Assembly (NCBI GenBank): GCA_900167895.1
Contig: FUZR01000004.1
Coordinates: forward strand, 62,001-126,000
Direction of reading: 5' to 3'
Length of the DNA stretch: 64,000 nucleotides
Origin: Bacteroidales bacterium WCE2004
GTDB taxonomy: Bacteria; Bacteroidota; Bacteroidia; Bacteroidales; UBA932
Shown: positions 26,605 through 34,936 of the stretch, piece by piece
Layout of the letters: every line of letters starts with the position of its first letter
Numbering within the stretch: the first letter of the stretch is position 1
Notes under the pieces: generated by a model
Database searches by the model: none
Told to the model about the DNA's origin: nothing
What the model saw: the letters and a program-made list of their open reading frames with translations, nothing else
Made by a program: the position numbers and the translations under genes

Positions 26605-27732
26605 TCAGTCTTCTCCCTCAGCGTTCTGCATGAGGGATTCCAAAATGGTCTGGATGCCGGATTTGGCGGAGGCCTTGACCCGGACGTCCGTCCGGCCGGG
26701 GACCGGGTGCCCCAGCGGGAAGAAGGCGACGTCCTGCAGCAGCAGCTCGGCGTCGAGGTAGTCGAAGTCCGCGTCGTGGATCTGGATCACGGCGCCGGGC
26801 ACTTCGGCGAACAGGATCCGCATCACGTCCTGCTCCTGGTAGGCGCGCATCACGTCGGACACGTCGACGGTCAGGCCCACGCCGTCGGCCATCTGGCGGA
26901 CGGTCCTGAGCAGGCCGCCCTCGCCGACCGTGGCGCCGGACAGCAGGATGCCGTCCTCGACCAGCTCGCGGATCACTTCGTGGCAGTCGAGGAAATAGTC
27001 GGCGTCCGTGATCTGCGGGGCGGGGCCGCCGCCCACGTCGAGGATCTGTGCGAGCAGCGAGCCGCCGAGGCGGAAATCGGTCGTGTCGAAGGGAACGTAG
27101 ATCACCCAGCTCTGCGGATCGGGGGCCAGGGTGCCGGGACAGGAGCGGCGCGCGCCGAGCACGGGATGCTCCGAGCGGAACGGCTCGCTGACGAAGCCGT
27201 AGTCCTCCTCGTCGGCGTCGCGGGCGATGCGCGTGCGGAGGGTGAGCTCGGAAGCGCCCGTGGTCCGGGCATAGCGGTAGCCGCTGAACTTGAGGCCGAG
27301 CGCGTCGACGTAGTCGGCGGCGGCGCGCACCGATTCGTAGAAGGCGGCGCGGGCGCCGACGGGCTTCTCGTCCCAGCGCCAGGAGGCCTCCAGCCGCAGG
27401 TCGCCGAGGCGGAAATGCCCCGTGCGCCAGAGCGCGTCGATGAGCGCGGCGGCCACCCGCACGCGGGTGTAGGCGTCGGCCGAGGCGGCCGGGACCAGCT
27501 TCTTCGCGGCGAGGACCGCCTCCAGATAGGCGTCCGTGCAACCGGGCTCCAGGGCGATGCCGCGGAACACCGGGTCGAGCGTCTCGTCCACGGCACGCTC
27601 CTCCGCCGGAGCGATCAGCGGGTGCCGCCCCTCGGGCTCGGTCACAGCATCCAGGAGCTGCGCAGGGGTGTATTCCTCCTGCACGCCGTCGAGGACGTAG
27701 GTCGCGTGCAAAGCAGTCAGTTTTTCGGCCAT
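26605..27732 (-). CDS. PurL-like (AIR synthase-related) protein, probable pseudoenzyme
   Basis: A 375-residue protein whose C-terminal 170 residues resemble the second AIRS half of FGAM synthase PurL: LGGSLLAQILDVGGGPAP, then GGLLRTVRQMADGVGLTVDV and LFAEVPGAVIQIHDAD. In PurL the stretch before GGLL reads HDxSDGG; here it is GATVGEGG, so the key His and Asp residues are gone. The glutaminase and the ATP-site-bearing first half are absent. The N-terminal part (GIALEPGCTDAYLEAVLAAK) was not recognised. It is therefore more likely a nucleotide-binding or structural relative than an enzyme. The ATG at 27732 (MAEKLTALHATYVLDG) is used; the GTG one codon upstream is unlikely. Confidence 0.65.
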   Translation of the reverse strand: MAEKLTALHATYVLDGVQEEYTPAQLLDAVTEPEGRHPLIAPAEERAVDETLDPVFRGIALEPGCTDAYLEAVLAAKKLVPAASADAYTRVRVAAALIDALWRTGHFRLGDLRLEASWRWDEKPVGARAAFYESVRAAADYVDALGLKFSGYRYARTTGASELTLRTRIARDADEEDYGFVSEPFRSEHPVLGARRSCPGTLAPDPQSWVIYVPFDTTDFRLGGSLLAQILDVGGGPAPQITDADYFLDCHEVIRELVEDGILLSGATVGEGGLLRTVRQMADGVGLTVDVSDVMRAYQEQDVMRILFAEVPGAVIQIHDADFDYLDAELLLQDVAFFPLGHPVPGRTDVRVKASAKSGIQTILESLMQNAEGED

Positions 27733-27749
27733 CACGTTTTAAAAACGTG
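27733..27749. promoter_or_regulatory. Perfect 17-bp palindrome in the divergent gap
   Basis: CACGTTTT, central A, AAAACGTG. It abuts the start codon of the PurL-like gene and lies 10 bp from the folC promoter element, a position suited to an operator for a dimeric repressor. No T-run follows that would make it a terminator. Confidence 0.4.
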
Positions 27750-27759
27750 TAAAATTAAT

Positions 27760-27767
27760 TAATTTTG
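27760..27767 (+). promoter_or_regulatory. -7 promoter element for folC
   Basis: TAATTTTG fits TAnnTTTG and lies 16 nt before the folC ATG, giving a very short leader. Confidence 0.55.
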
Positions 27768-27782
27768 GATTCAGTTGCAACT

Positions 27783-29021
27783 ATGGACCTGACAGAAGCT
27801 ACCTACCACCGACTCCTCGAGGAGCTTTACGCCCGCCATCCGAGCGTACAGAACCAAGGCTTCACGACCGGCGCCTACAAGCCCGGACTGGACGGGATGC
27901 GGCGCCTGGACGCCGCCCTGGGCCATCCCGCGCAGCGGCTCCGCGCCGTGCATGTGGCCGGGACCAACGGCAAGGGTTCGGTGAGCTCGATGCTCGCGGC
28001 CGCCCTCGCCGGGGCGGGCCTGCGGGTCGGCCTCTACACCTCGCCGCACCTGGTGGATTTCCGCGAGCGGATCAAGCTCGTGGAGCCCGGCGGCTGGTCG
28101 ATGATCCCGCGCGAGGAGGTCTTCCGCTTCCTCACGGAGCGGGAGCGCGACCTGGAGGGTCTCTCCTTCTTCGAAATCACCACAGGTCTGGCTTTCAAGT
28201 GGTTCGCCGACATCGACGTGGATATCGCCGTGATCGAGGTCGGCCTGGGCGGCCGGCTGGACAGCACCAACATCCTCACGCCCGAACTCGCCGTCGTGAC
28301 CAGCATCGGCCTGGACCACTGCGCCCTGCTGGGCAACACGCGCGGCGCCATCACCGCCGAGAAGGCGGGCATCTTCAAGCCCGGCGTCCCGGCGCTCTGC
28401 GGCGAGCGCGACGCCGAGACGGAGCCGGTCTTCGAGGCCCGCGCGAGCGTCGTCCCCTGCCCCCTCTTCTTCGCCGAAGACTTCGACGTCGAGCTGTTCG
28501 ACACCGACCTCACCGGCCCCTACCAGGCCGCCAACCTCCGCACGGCCCTCGCCGCGCTCGAGCTGCTCGGCATCGACGCCGACCGCGAAGCGCTGGCGCA
28601 CACGGCCGCCCGCACCGGCCTGCGCGGCCGCTGGGAGCGCCTCTGCGCCGACCCCGAGGTCATCTGCGACATCGGCCACAACCCGCCGGCGCTGGCGATC
28701 AACTTCCGGCGCCTGCGCGAGAGCGGCCGTCCCCTGCTGATCGTCTATGGCATCATGGCCGATAAGGACCTGGATGCCATCCGCCCCCTGATGCCGCCCG
28801 ACGCGCACTACTTCCTCGTAGCGCCCCGGGGCGAGCGCGCCCTGCCCGTCGCGGCCCTCGCCGCCCGGATGGACGGCTTCCGCTGCACCGTCTGCAATAG
28901 TGTGCAAGACGGTGTGAACCAAGCACTTGACGCAGCGCGGAAGACACCCGGCTGCATCTTGTACATCGGTGGCAGCAATTTTGTTGTAGCAGAGGCCATC
29001 GATTTGTTTGAACCTTTATAA
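27783..29021 (+). CDS. folC: Folylpolyglutamate / dihydrofolate synthase
   Basis: Mur-ligase-type enzyme that adds glutamate to (dihydro)folates. The start MDLTEATYHRLLEELYARH at 27783 gives 412 residues, normal for FolC. Motifs: P-loop VAGTNGKGSVSSML, TSPHLVDFRERI, the EVGLGGRLDSTNI block with ATP/Mg ligands, and DIGHNPPAL before the C-terminal domain. It is read from its own promoter and followed after 10 nt by the giant macroglobulin-like gene, which may be co-transcribed. Whether the enzyme has both dihydrofolate synthase and polyglutamylation activities cannot be told. Confidence 0.95.
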   Translation: MDLTEATYHRLLEELYARHPSVQNQGFTTGAYKPGLDGMRRLDAALGHPAQRLRAVHVAGTNGKGSVSSMLAAALAGAGLRVGLYTSPHLVDFRERIKLVEPGGWSMIPREEVFRFLTERERDLEGLSFFEITTGLAFKWFADIDVDIAVIEVGLGGRLDSTNILTPELAVVTSIGLDHCALLGNTRGAITAEKAGIFKPGVPALCGERDAETEPVFEARASVVPCPLFFAEDFDVELFDTDLTGPYQAANLRTALAALELLGIDADREALAHTAARTGLRGRWERLCADPEVICDIGHNPPALAINFRRLRESGRPLLIVYGIMADKDLDAIRPLMPPDAHYFLVAPRGERALPVAALAARMDGFRCTVCNSVQDGVNQALDAARKTPGCILYIGGSNFVVAEAIDLFEPL

Positions 29022-29031
29022 AACACGCACT

Positions 29032-32000
29032 ATGAGAGCGATCCGTTTGATAACACTAGCACTTCTGACCCTGATGAACCTACCCCACAATGCTTGCGCC
29101 CAGGACAAGGCCGGCCACATCCTGACCCGCCTCTGGGCCGACTACGAAAAGGCCGAGAACGACGACCGGCCCCAGGACCAGGTCCGCATCCTCGAGCAGA
29201 TCAAGAAAGAAGCCACGGACAAACACCTGGCGCGGGATTTTTACGATGCCTGTATCGAGTATGCCGATGTCCGGGAAGAAATCAACTGGAAAGACCGGGA
29301 CGCGGTCCGCAAGCAGACAGACGAAGAAATGGAGCGTTTCGGCGAGCCGATCGTCCTGTTCTGTTACCGTATGGAGGAGTACTCTTATGAGAATTACCAC
29401 GTAGTCGAACGGCGTCTGCCGGGCCTCCTGGCCTACGTGCAGGAGCACAGGGCGCAGATGGAGCGCTCGCACAACCCCACTTTCTATGAACAGTATGGGT
29501 GGTCTTCTTGTTACAAGGTGATCGGGTCCCTGATCAAGAACGACTACGAATATGCGCTGTGCGCCCTTTTATACGAAGGGCCGGGCGGCGCCTGGGCCCG
29601 CCAGGTCGCCGGCGCCTTCCCGCCGCAAAGCTACCCGTTCGACGCCCTCCTCGAATTCATCGTCCTCAAGGAGGACGAATCCGCCGATGATGCCTATGAG
29701 AAATACGCCGCCGACCACGCCGGGCAGGCGGTCGCCCTGCTCGCGCGCGACCGGCTCCTGCGGCGCCGCATCGACGGTCTCAAGAGCAAGGACACCTCAT
29801 CGCAGGAAGAATACCTGCAACTGGCCCGCGACTGCGAAGCGCTGCAGGCCGACTGCAAGAAGTTTTCGGGGAAAGAGAAGGACATCGCGGATTGCTGCTC
29901 CGAGGCCGGTCAAATCCTCACGGGCCTCAACCAGCGGGCCATATGGGCGTCCGTCAACAAGGGCACCGTCACCCTCCGCCTGCGCAACCTCCCCCAGGCC
30001 CGCGTCACCGTGGTCAAGCAATACGGCGACGACAAGAAGCCGGTCTTCGAGCGGCTGGTCGCCAACACGCGCCGCAGTTTCTATGTCGAGGACGAGTTTG
30101 TCTTCGACCTGCCGGACATCGACGACGGCTCGTATATCCTCCGCTGCGAGGAAGGCAAGACCGATTTCGAGACGCGTTACGAAAAATACACGCTTTCCCT
30201 GGCCCTCAAACGCGATTACGACGGCTACGGCGTCTATGTGGCCGACTACGTCACCGGCGAGCCCGTGTCCAGCTGCGACATCCTGCTGTTGCGCAACGGC
30301 AAGCAGATCGACATGGTCAAGGGCCTTCCGATAGACGGCTTCACCTACCTGCCCGAGCGCTTCGCCGGCTGGCTCGGGAACACCAACAGCAGGTACAGCT
30401 ACTCCGTCCAGGCCACCCTGGTCAAGGACGGCAGGAAGCACTCGTCAAGACAGGAAGGTTTCTATTACCGCCCCAGGGAAACGGAAAACACGAACACCCC
30501 CATCCGTCATGCCGCCATCCTGACCGACCGCAGCGCCTTCAATCCCGGTGAGACCGTCCAGTTCAAGGTCATCCTCTATGAAGGCACCTATGAATACGCG
30601 ACACGCCCGGAAGCCATCCGGCTGCACGCCACGCTCACCGATCCGTCCGGCAAGGTGATCGGCGAGTCGAACCTTGTCACGGGCGAATTCGGCTCCGCCG
30701 CCGGCTCCTTCGTGCTCAAGAAGGGCGAGCGCGGCGGCATGTACACCATCGACGTCAGCGAAGGGGGCAAGCAGATCGCCAGCACCCGCGTCCGGGCCGA
30801 CGAATTCGTCCTGCCGACCTTCACCCTCAACTGGGAGCCGGACCGGCGTTCCTATCTCCCGCAGGACAACGTCACCGTCCGGGGCAACGTCAAGAGTTAT
30901 TCCGGACACAGCCTGGGCACGGCCACAGCCCGTTACACAGTCGTATGCGACGGCGAGACCCTCGCCGAAGGCCCGCTGGCGCTTGAGGCCTCCGGAGACT
31001 TCGACATCCGCTTCACCGCCCCGGCAGAAACTGATGACTATTTCTCCGGTTCGCATGTGAACATCCGGGTCACCATCACTGACAGCACGGGCGAGACGCT
31101 CTCGTACAACAAATGGCTTTCTATCATCAACAGACTGTCGCTCTCCGTCGATATCCGCAATCAGGTCGCCGGAGAGGCCGATCTGGCATCCTCGCCCTAC
31201 GGAGGGATTCTCGTCGGCGACGACTTCATCCGGGCCTGGTTCAAGTCCGGCGACGAAGTAAGCCATCCGACCCTGAAGATTACCTACAAGGTCCTGCGCG
31301 GCGCCACGACGCTTCTTTCCGGCGAAGCCCCCGACGGCCAGCCCGTCGACCTGTCCCTGGCCGGTCTCCCTTCGGGTCTGTATACCGTCGAGGGCACGGC
31401 CACGGCCCGGAGCGACATCGGGAAAGAGTATACGCAGACGACAAAATGCATGATCATCAAGTGCTCCGACTCCGACACGGCGCTGGACCTGGACGCCCGC
31501 AGTTTCTTCAAGGAGCTGCCGGACGACGGGAAGGGCATCGCGCTGCAGATCGGCACCACCACCGGGCCCGCCTGGGTGGTTGCGGAGCTTTACGGCGACG
31601 GCAACCGCCTGCTGGAGAAACGCATGGTCCGGCTCGCCGGCATCCGCGGACAAGCCGGCTCGCTGGAGACGGTCCGCTTCGCGCGCAAGCCCGGCTATCC
31701 GGAAACGCTGACGCTGAGCGTCTTCTGGTTCCGGAACGAGAACGCCTACAATTATACCTTCTCTTCTTACAAGGCGGCCGAACCTTTCCAGCTCCCGCTC
31801 GGCTTCAGCCGTTTTCTGGACACGACGCTACCCCATACGGACTACCAGTTCACGATCCGCACCGGTGCGGGCACGGAAGTGGCCGCCACCATCTTCGACA
31901 AGAGCACGGAGACCATCCAGCCCAACAACTGGCAAACTTTCGTCCCTTCGCGCCGGACGCTGCCCCGCGTCTTCTATTCCCAGACCACCGGCACGAACGG

Positions 32001-34281
32001 CTCTTCGGGCTACGGCCCCGTCGTCCGTCACATGGCCGCAACGAAATCCACGACAAGCAACGCAGCCATCTACGGCGCCACCGCCCCTGCTGAAGATTTC
32101 GATCTGGCGGAAAGCGTCTCTTTAGCCGAGGCAGCCGACCAGGGCGTGGTGGTCGCCTACGGCGTCCAGCGGAAATCCGACCTGACCGGCTCGGTCGCGG
32201 GGGTGAACGGAAGCGCCCCTGCCATCCGGACGGATTTCGCCAGCACGGTCGCCTGGGAGCCGTTCCTGCGCGCCGACGACAACGGCGAGGTGACCTTCCG
32301 CTTCACCACCGCCGACAAGCTCTCGACCTATTACGTGCAGCTCTTCGCGCACGACAAGGCCTTCCACAACGCCACGCTCCGCCAGGAGATGGTCGTGACC
32401 CTGCCGGTCAAGGTGGCCCTCGTGCAGCCGCAATACCTCTATGAGGGCGACCGCTATGTGGCGCGCGTGACCGTGGCCAACAGCCTCGACACGCCCGTCT
32501 CCGGCCGCATCAACGTCTGCTTCCTCGACGGCAAGGACCACAAGACCGCGCCGCTCGTCGCCGAGGAGGAGCAGGCGGTCACCGTGCCGGCCGGTGGCAG
32601 CGCCGACTTCAGCTGCGCCATCTCCGCGCCGGCCGTCGCCGACCTGGGCCTGCTGGTCAGCTTCGTCGCCGACCAGGCCGACTACGGTTCCGACGCCGTG
32701 TTCGTGACGCTGCCGGTCAAGCCGGCGGTGCAGACGATCACCGAGGCGCACTCCGCGCTGATGCTCTCCTGGATGGACCGCGAGGCCATCCTCACCGCCC
32801 TGCGCGGCCAGTTCGTCAACGTGCCGGGCACTGCGGCGAGCCTGCGCGAGATTTCCATCCTGGACATGATCCGGGAGGCCATTCCCGAGAAGGTTCTCCC
32901 CACTTCCGACAACCTGCTGGCCCAGTCCGAGGCCCTCTTCGCCAACTGCCTGCTCGACCGGCTGCCCGATGCGAAGGGATCCGCCGCCACGGCGGAGCAG
33001 CGCGCTGAGATGTGCGCCAAGATCCTGGCCTGCCGCAACGAAGACGGCGGCTTCGGCTGGTTCGCCGAAATGCGCTCGTCGCCGCTGCTGACCAGCGTGC
33101 TGCTCGAGCGGCTCGCCGCGATGGGCGACGCCTGCCCGCAGCAGCTGCGCGACGCCATCCCCGCCGCGGTCAAATACCTGGATGCCACCTATTTCGGCGA
33201 TGCCGCGAGACCGCTGTGGTGCGGCGGCATCAGCCTGGACCAATACCTCCACACGCGTTCGCTGTTCCCGGAAGTCGCTTTCGCCCCGAAGGCGGACGCC
33301 AAGGTCCTGCGCGAATTCAAGAAGGCCGCCAAGGCCTACCTCGTGCCGGGCTCGAAGCGCGGCCTCAACGGGCAGGTCTTCGCCAAGGCCCGCCGGATGA
33401 AGACGCTCCGCGCCCTGCTGCAGAGCGAGGCCGGCGCGGCGCTGGCCCGCGACTGGGGCGTCTCGCTCTTTGCCAGGCGGCGCCTCGCCCGCTCGCTGGA
33501 CAAGGACGTCGCCTCCCTGCTGCAGTACGCCGTGCCGCACCAGAGCGGCGGCACCTACTACCCCAACGCCGTGATGCCGTGGCGCGGCCTGCTCGAGAGC
33601 GAGCTCTACGCGCACACGCTGATCTGCAACCTGCTGACCGACTGCGGCCACAGCGAGGTCGCGGAGGGCATCCGCCTCTGGACCATGGTCCAGAAGGAAA
33701 CGCAGCAGTGGGCGGACGACCCGGCCTACATCGAGGCCATCGACTGCGTGCTGCGCGGCTCGGAGGAGACCCTGCAGACCCGGGTCCTCGCGCTGAGCGC
33801 CACCACGACCCTGCCGCTGCGCCAGGTCAAGGCCGCCGGCAACGGATTCACCGTCTCGCGCACCTACACCCGCGACGGCAAGCCGCTGCAGGACGGCGAC
33901 GTGCTGCACGTCGGCGACCGGATCCAGGCCACCTACCAGATCTGGAACGAGGAGAACCGCAGCTTCGTGCGGCTCAGCGTGCCGCGCCCGGCGGCCTTCC
34001 GCCCGGTCGAGCAGCGCTCCGGCCGCCTCGGCTGGTCCGGCCGCCCGATCTCGATCACCGGCTGGGTGGTCTTCAGCCCGCAGGGCTACCGCAGCGTGCT
34101 GGCCGACCGCACCGAGTTCTGGTTCGACAGCTATCCGGAGGAAAATACCACCCTCGTTGAAGAATTTTTCGTCACGCAGGAAGGAACCTTCCAGAGCCCA
34201 GTCCCTGAAATTGAATCCCTTTACGCGCCGCACTACCGCGCCAACGACGCCGGCCACCCCGCCGTCGTCGTGGCGCCGTAG
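29032..34281 (+). CDS. Giant macroglobulin (MG2/A2M) family protein with SusC-plug-like insert
   Basis: A 1749-residue exported protein (signal MRAIRLITLALLTLMNLPHN, cut after CAQ). After a helical N-terminal region come several MG domains (for example RSAFNPGETVQFKVILYEG), then an A2M core (WEPFLRADDNGEVTFRFTTA) and an alpha-alpha toroid region with CRNEDGGFGWF. The CxEQ thioester is absent. At residues about 1038-1061, just before the A2M core, sits GVVVAYGVQRKSDLTGSV, which looks like the start of a SusC-type plug rather than a macroglobulin bait region. The domain order matches bacterial macroglobulins thought to trap proteases in the envelope. Start at 29032 chosen for the signal peptide. 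Confidence 0.88.
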   Translation: MRAIRLITLALLTLMNLPHNACAQDKAGHILTRLWADYEKAENDDRPQDQVRILEQIKKEATDKHLARDFYDACIEYADVREEINWKDRDAVRKQTDEEMERFGEPIVLFCYRMEEYSYENYHVVERRLPGLLAYVQEHRAQMERSHNPTFYEQYGWSSCYKVIGSLIKNDYEYALCALLYEGPGGAWARQVAGAFPPQSYPFDALLEFIVLKEDESADDAYEKYAADHAGQAVALLARDRLLRRRIDGLKSKDTSSQEEYLQLARDCEALQADCKKFSGKEKDIADCCSEAGQILTGLNQRAIWASVNKGTVTLRLRNLPQARVTVVKQYGDDKKPVFERLVANTRRSFYVEDEFVFDLPDIDDGSYILRCEEGKTDFETRYEKYTLSLALKRDYDGYGVYVADYVTGEPVSSCDILLLRNGKQIDMVKGLPIDGFTYLPERFAGWLGNTNSRYSYSVQATLVKDGRKHSSRQEGFYYRPRETENTNTPIRHAAILTDRSAFNPGETVQFKVILYEGTYEYATRPEAIRLHATLTDPSGKVIGESNLVTGEFGSAAGSFVLKKGERGGMYTIDVSEGGKQIASTRVRADEFVLPTFTLNWEPDRRSYLPQDNVTVRGNVKSYSGHSLGTATARYTVVCDGETLAEGPLALEASGDFDIRFTAPAETDDYFSGSHVNIRVTITDSTGETLSYNKWLSIINRLSLSVDIRNQVAGEADLASSPYGGILVGDDFIRAWFKSGDEVSHPTLKITYKVLRGATTLLSGEAPDGQPVDLSLAGLPSGLYTVEGTATARSDIGKEYTQTTKCMIIKCSDSDTALDLDARSFFKELPDDGKGIALQIGTTTGPAWVVAELYGDGNRLLEKRMVRLAGIRGQAGSLETVRFARKPGYPETLTLSVFWFRNENAYNYTFSSYKAAEPFQLPLGFSRFLDTTLPHTDYQFTIRTGAGTEVAATIFDKSTETIQPNNWQTFVPSRRTLPRVFYSQTTGTNGSSGYGPVVRHMAATKSTTSNAAIYGATAPAEDFDLAESVSLAEAADQGVVVAYGVQRKSDLTGSVAGVNGSAPAIRTDFASTVAWEPFLRADDNGEVTFRFTTADKLSTYYVQLFAHDKAFHNATLRQEMVVTLPVKVALVQPQYLYEGDRYVARVTVANSLDTPVSGRINVCFLDGKDHKTAPLVAEEEQAVTVPAGGSADFSCAISAPAVADLGLLVSFVADQADYGSDAVFVTLPVKPAVQTITEAHSALMLSWMDREAILTALRGQFVNVPGTAASLREISILDMIREAIPEKVLPTSDNLLAQSEALFANCLLDRLPDAKGSAATAEQRAEMCAKILACRNEDGGFGWFAEMRSSPLLTSVLLERLAAMGDACPQQLRDAIPAAVKYLDATYFGDAARPLWCGGISLDQYLHTRSLFPEVAFAPKADAKVLREFKKAAKAYLVPGSKRGLNGQVFAKARRMKTLRALLQSEAGAALARDWGVSLFARRRLARSLDKDVASLLQYAVPHQSGGTYYPNAVMPWRGLLESELYAHTLICNLLTDCGHSEVAEGIRLWTMVQKETQQWADDPAYIEAIDCVLRGSEETLQTRVLALSATTTLPLRQVKAAGNGFTVSRTYTRDGKPLQDGDVLHVGDRIQATYQIWNEENRSFVRLSVPRPAAFRPVEQRSGRLGWSGRPISITGWVVFSPQGYRSVLADRTEFWFDSYPEENTTLVEEFFVTQEGTFQSPVPEIESLYAPHYRANDAGHPAVVVAP

Positions 34282-34333
34282 GGCGCGGTATCATTTTTGC
34301 ACACGCTCCCGGCAATAAATCATCTTACAAATT

Positions 34334-34867
34334 ATGAGAAAAGTCATCTTCGTCTGCGCACTTCTGCTTTCGTGCGCGTTCATGGCTTCGGCGCAGAACA
34401 ACCGCGCCTTCAAGAAAGGTTATCAAGGAGACATCGAAATCGGCAATTACGCCGTCTTTGGCAAAGGCAAATATGGAGGCATGATCCAGGTCTCCTCCAC
34501 GCACGGCTATCGCCTGGGCAACGGCATGTTCCTGGGCGCCGGCTTCGGCCTCGTTTACGACATTGTCGCGGAGGCTGCTCCGGAGATTCCGGTCTTCATG
34601 GACGCCAAATACAACTTCGTGGATGCATCCGTCAGCCCGTACGCCTCGGTCCGGACAGGTGTCCGCTTCTGCGGCGACTACTATTATTCGATGATCCAGC
34701 CGTTCATCGCCGTCTCCGCAGGTGTCGACGTGGGCCGCTTCTCCGTCAAACTCGGCTACGACTACGGCAATGTCCACTATTCGGCAAACAGCCATTACAG
34801 CAACGGGCCCACTGAAGGGTACACCAAGCCCAGCCAGCTGTTCTGCTCCTTCGCAGTCAAGTTCTAG
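34334..34867 (+). CDS. Small outer-membrane beta-barrel protein
   Basis: A 177-residue protein with signal peptide MRKVIFVCALLLSCAFMASAQ and a mature part of alternating strands with turn residues (GYRLGNGMFLGAGFGLVYD, PYASVRTGVRFCGDYYYS, VGRFSVKLGYDYGN), ending in LFCSFAVKF with the C-terminal Phe expected for barrel insertion. It fits an eight-stranded OmpA/OmpX-like barrel of unknown function. A weak promoter-like CATTTTTG (one mismatch) lies upstream, and a strong terminator follows at 34891-34910. Confidence 0.82.
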   Translation: MRKVIFVCALLLSCAFMASAQNNRAFKKGYQGDIEIGNYAVFGKGKYGGMIQVSSTHGYRLGNGMFLGAGFGLVYDIVAEAAPEIPVFMDAKYNFVDASVSPYASVRTGVRFCGDYYYSMIQPFIAVSAGVDVGRFSVKLGYDYGNVHYSANSHYSNGPTEGYTKPSQLFCSFAVKF

Positions 34868-34890
34868 CAGCACGCCTGATACAAGAAAAA

Positions 34891-34910
34891 AGCAGCCCCG
34901 ACGGGCTGCT
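34891..34910. terminator. Bidirectional intrinsic terminator
   Basis: AGCAGCCC, loop CGAC, GGGCTGCT between an A-run and a T-run. It separates the barrel-protein gene (plus) from the end of the bat operon (minus). Confidence 0.9.
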
Positions 34911-34936
34911 TTTTCTGTTTGATGCGGACCGGAGGG

